From an archaeon (GTDB taxonomy: Archaea > Asgardarchaeota > Hermodarchaeia > Hermodarchaeales > Hermodarchaeaceae), in assembly GCA_016550395.1 (NCBI GenBank), contig JABXGY010000412.1:1-5717 (forward strand): a stretch of DNA of 5,717 nucleotides, read 5' to 3'. Within the stretch, counting starts at the first letter, position 1. Each line of letters begins with the position of its first letter. The notes under the pieces are model-generated. The model was not told where the DNA came from, did no database searches, and saw only the letters and a program-made list of their open reading frames with translations. The translations under genes and the position numbers were made by a program. This document shows positions 5,248 through 5,717 of this stretch, piece after piece.

Positions 5248-5717
5248 ATGGCACCCTCCGAGGAACCTCAGAAAGAATTGCATCAGTCTACTACAACGTT
5301 GCCTACTAAACGTTATGTCCTGCAACCCCAGCTACACCCCAATAAATGGAAACTGCAAGTGAAGGACAGTTCCGGTCAGATATTATATGAGGTTCTCCGA
5401 CGACTTACCATACCGATCCGTTACCGTGTTCAGACCAATCAGTTGCACAAATCAAGTCAACTTACTATCAAAACATTAAACATTGGAGATGTTCAACGCT
5501 ACACCTTCTTTGAAGGAAATCAGGCGAAGTTATCTCTTCGTCAATCTGTTTCCTCTAAAATAGTGCTTCTCCAAGATGCTAAACGCAAAATCATAGCACA
5601 TTTTATTTCGATAACTCCGGAATTCATCCTTCTTAAGGCGCAGACAAATGTCATTGCACGTCTTCGGTTTAAAGAAGATCCTACTCCAGCTGGATTTGTT
5701 GTTGATTGTCAGGTCTA
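5248..5717 (+). CDS. Unrecognised protein, predicted beta-rich, 5' part only
   Basis: An open frame from ATG 5248 to the right edge gives 156 residues with no stop. It starts with a polar, probably disordered tail (residues 1-20, MAPSEEPQKELHQSTTTLPT), followed by a succession of short alternating strands: KRYVLQPQL, KWKLQVKDSSGQILYEV, RYRVQTNQ, QLTIKTLNIGD, RYTFFEG, AKLSLRQS, KIVLLQD, KIIAHFISI, EFILLKA, VIARLRF. There is little predicted helix and no membrane segment or signal peptide. The pattern of strand pairs with a KDSSGQ-type turn recalls Tubby-C/LURP-one-like barrels, but I see no diagnostic motif, so this is speculation. It begins 35 nt after the DUF4139 gene on the same strand, making co-transcription likely. 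GTG 5239 is a possible earlier start; an in-frame TGA at 5227 bounds it. Confidence 0.7.
   Translation, partial: MAPSEEPQKELHQSTTTLPTKRYVLQPQLHPNKWKLQVKDSSGQILYEVLRRLTIPIRYRVQTNQLHKSSQLTIKTLNIGDVQRYTFFEGNQAKLSLRQSVSSKIVLLQDAKRKIIAHFISITPEFILLKAQTNVIARLRFKEDPTPAGFVVDCQV

Overview
This 5.7 kb window (moderate GC, roughly 40-45% by eye) looks like chromosomal DNA from an uncultured archaeon. The signs are short intergenic spaces, A/T-rich TATA-like boxes about 25-45 bp before several start codons, sparse or oddly spaced Shine-Dalgarno motifs, a TTG start, and a gene set (M29 aminopeptidase, a small ferredoxin-like protein, a lone ECF-type S component) familiar from Asgard and TACK/Bathyarchaeia genomes. 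The lineage is an inference from style and family content; there is no marker gene. Nothing points to a virus, plasmid, insertion sequence or CRISPR locus.

Layout. Positions 1-714 (+) hold the C-terminal part of an M29-family metallo-aminopeptidase, cut by the left edge. It converges on a 76-residue small protein at 724-954 (-). Positions 1098-1678 (+) encode a cytoplasmic sulfite-oxidase-like molybdopterin protein broken by a single -1 frameshift near 1246-1250; adding one base restores a 193-residue product of normal family length. Converging on it is a probable 54-residue small protein at 1684-1848 (-), which has not been assigned to any family. A 127 bp divergent spacer carries an imperfect dyad and a good TATA box in front of a metallo-beta-lactamase-fold hydrolase (1976-2671, +) with a full set of seven metal ligands.

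Next come three genes in one direction. The first is a polytopic membrane protein like an ECF transporter substrate-binding (S) component (2733-3515). The second is a DUF4140/DUF4139 (MuiA-type) coiled-coil protein with no signal peptide (3596 or 3605 to 5212). The third is an unrecognised, predicted beta-rich protein that runs off the right edge (5248 onward).

How the genes work together is not obvious: this is a mixed stretch of housekeeping enzymes and conserved uncharacterised proteins. The DUF4139 gene and the gene after it (35 nt gap) are the likeliest functional pair. The most interesting items are the overlooked 54-residue ORF, the frameshifted molybdoenzyme, the orphan S component, and the intracellular DUF4139 protein with its unknown neighbour.
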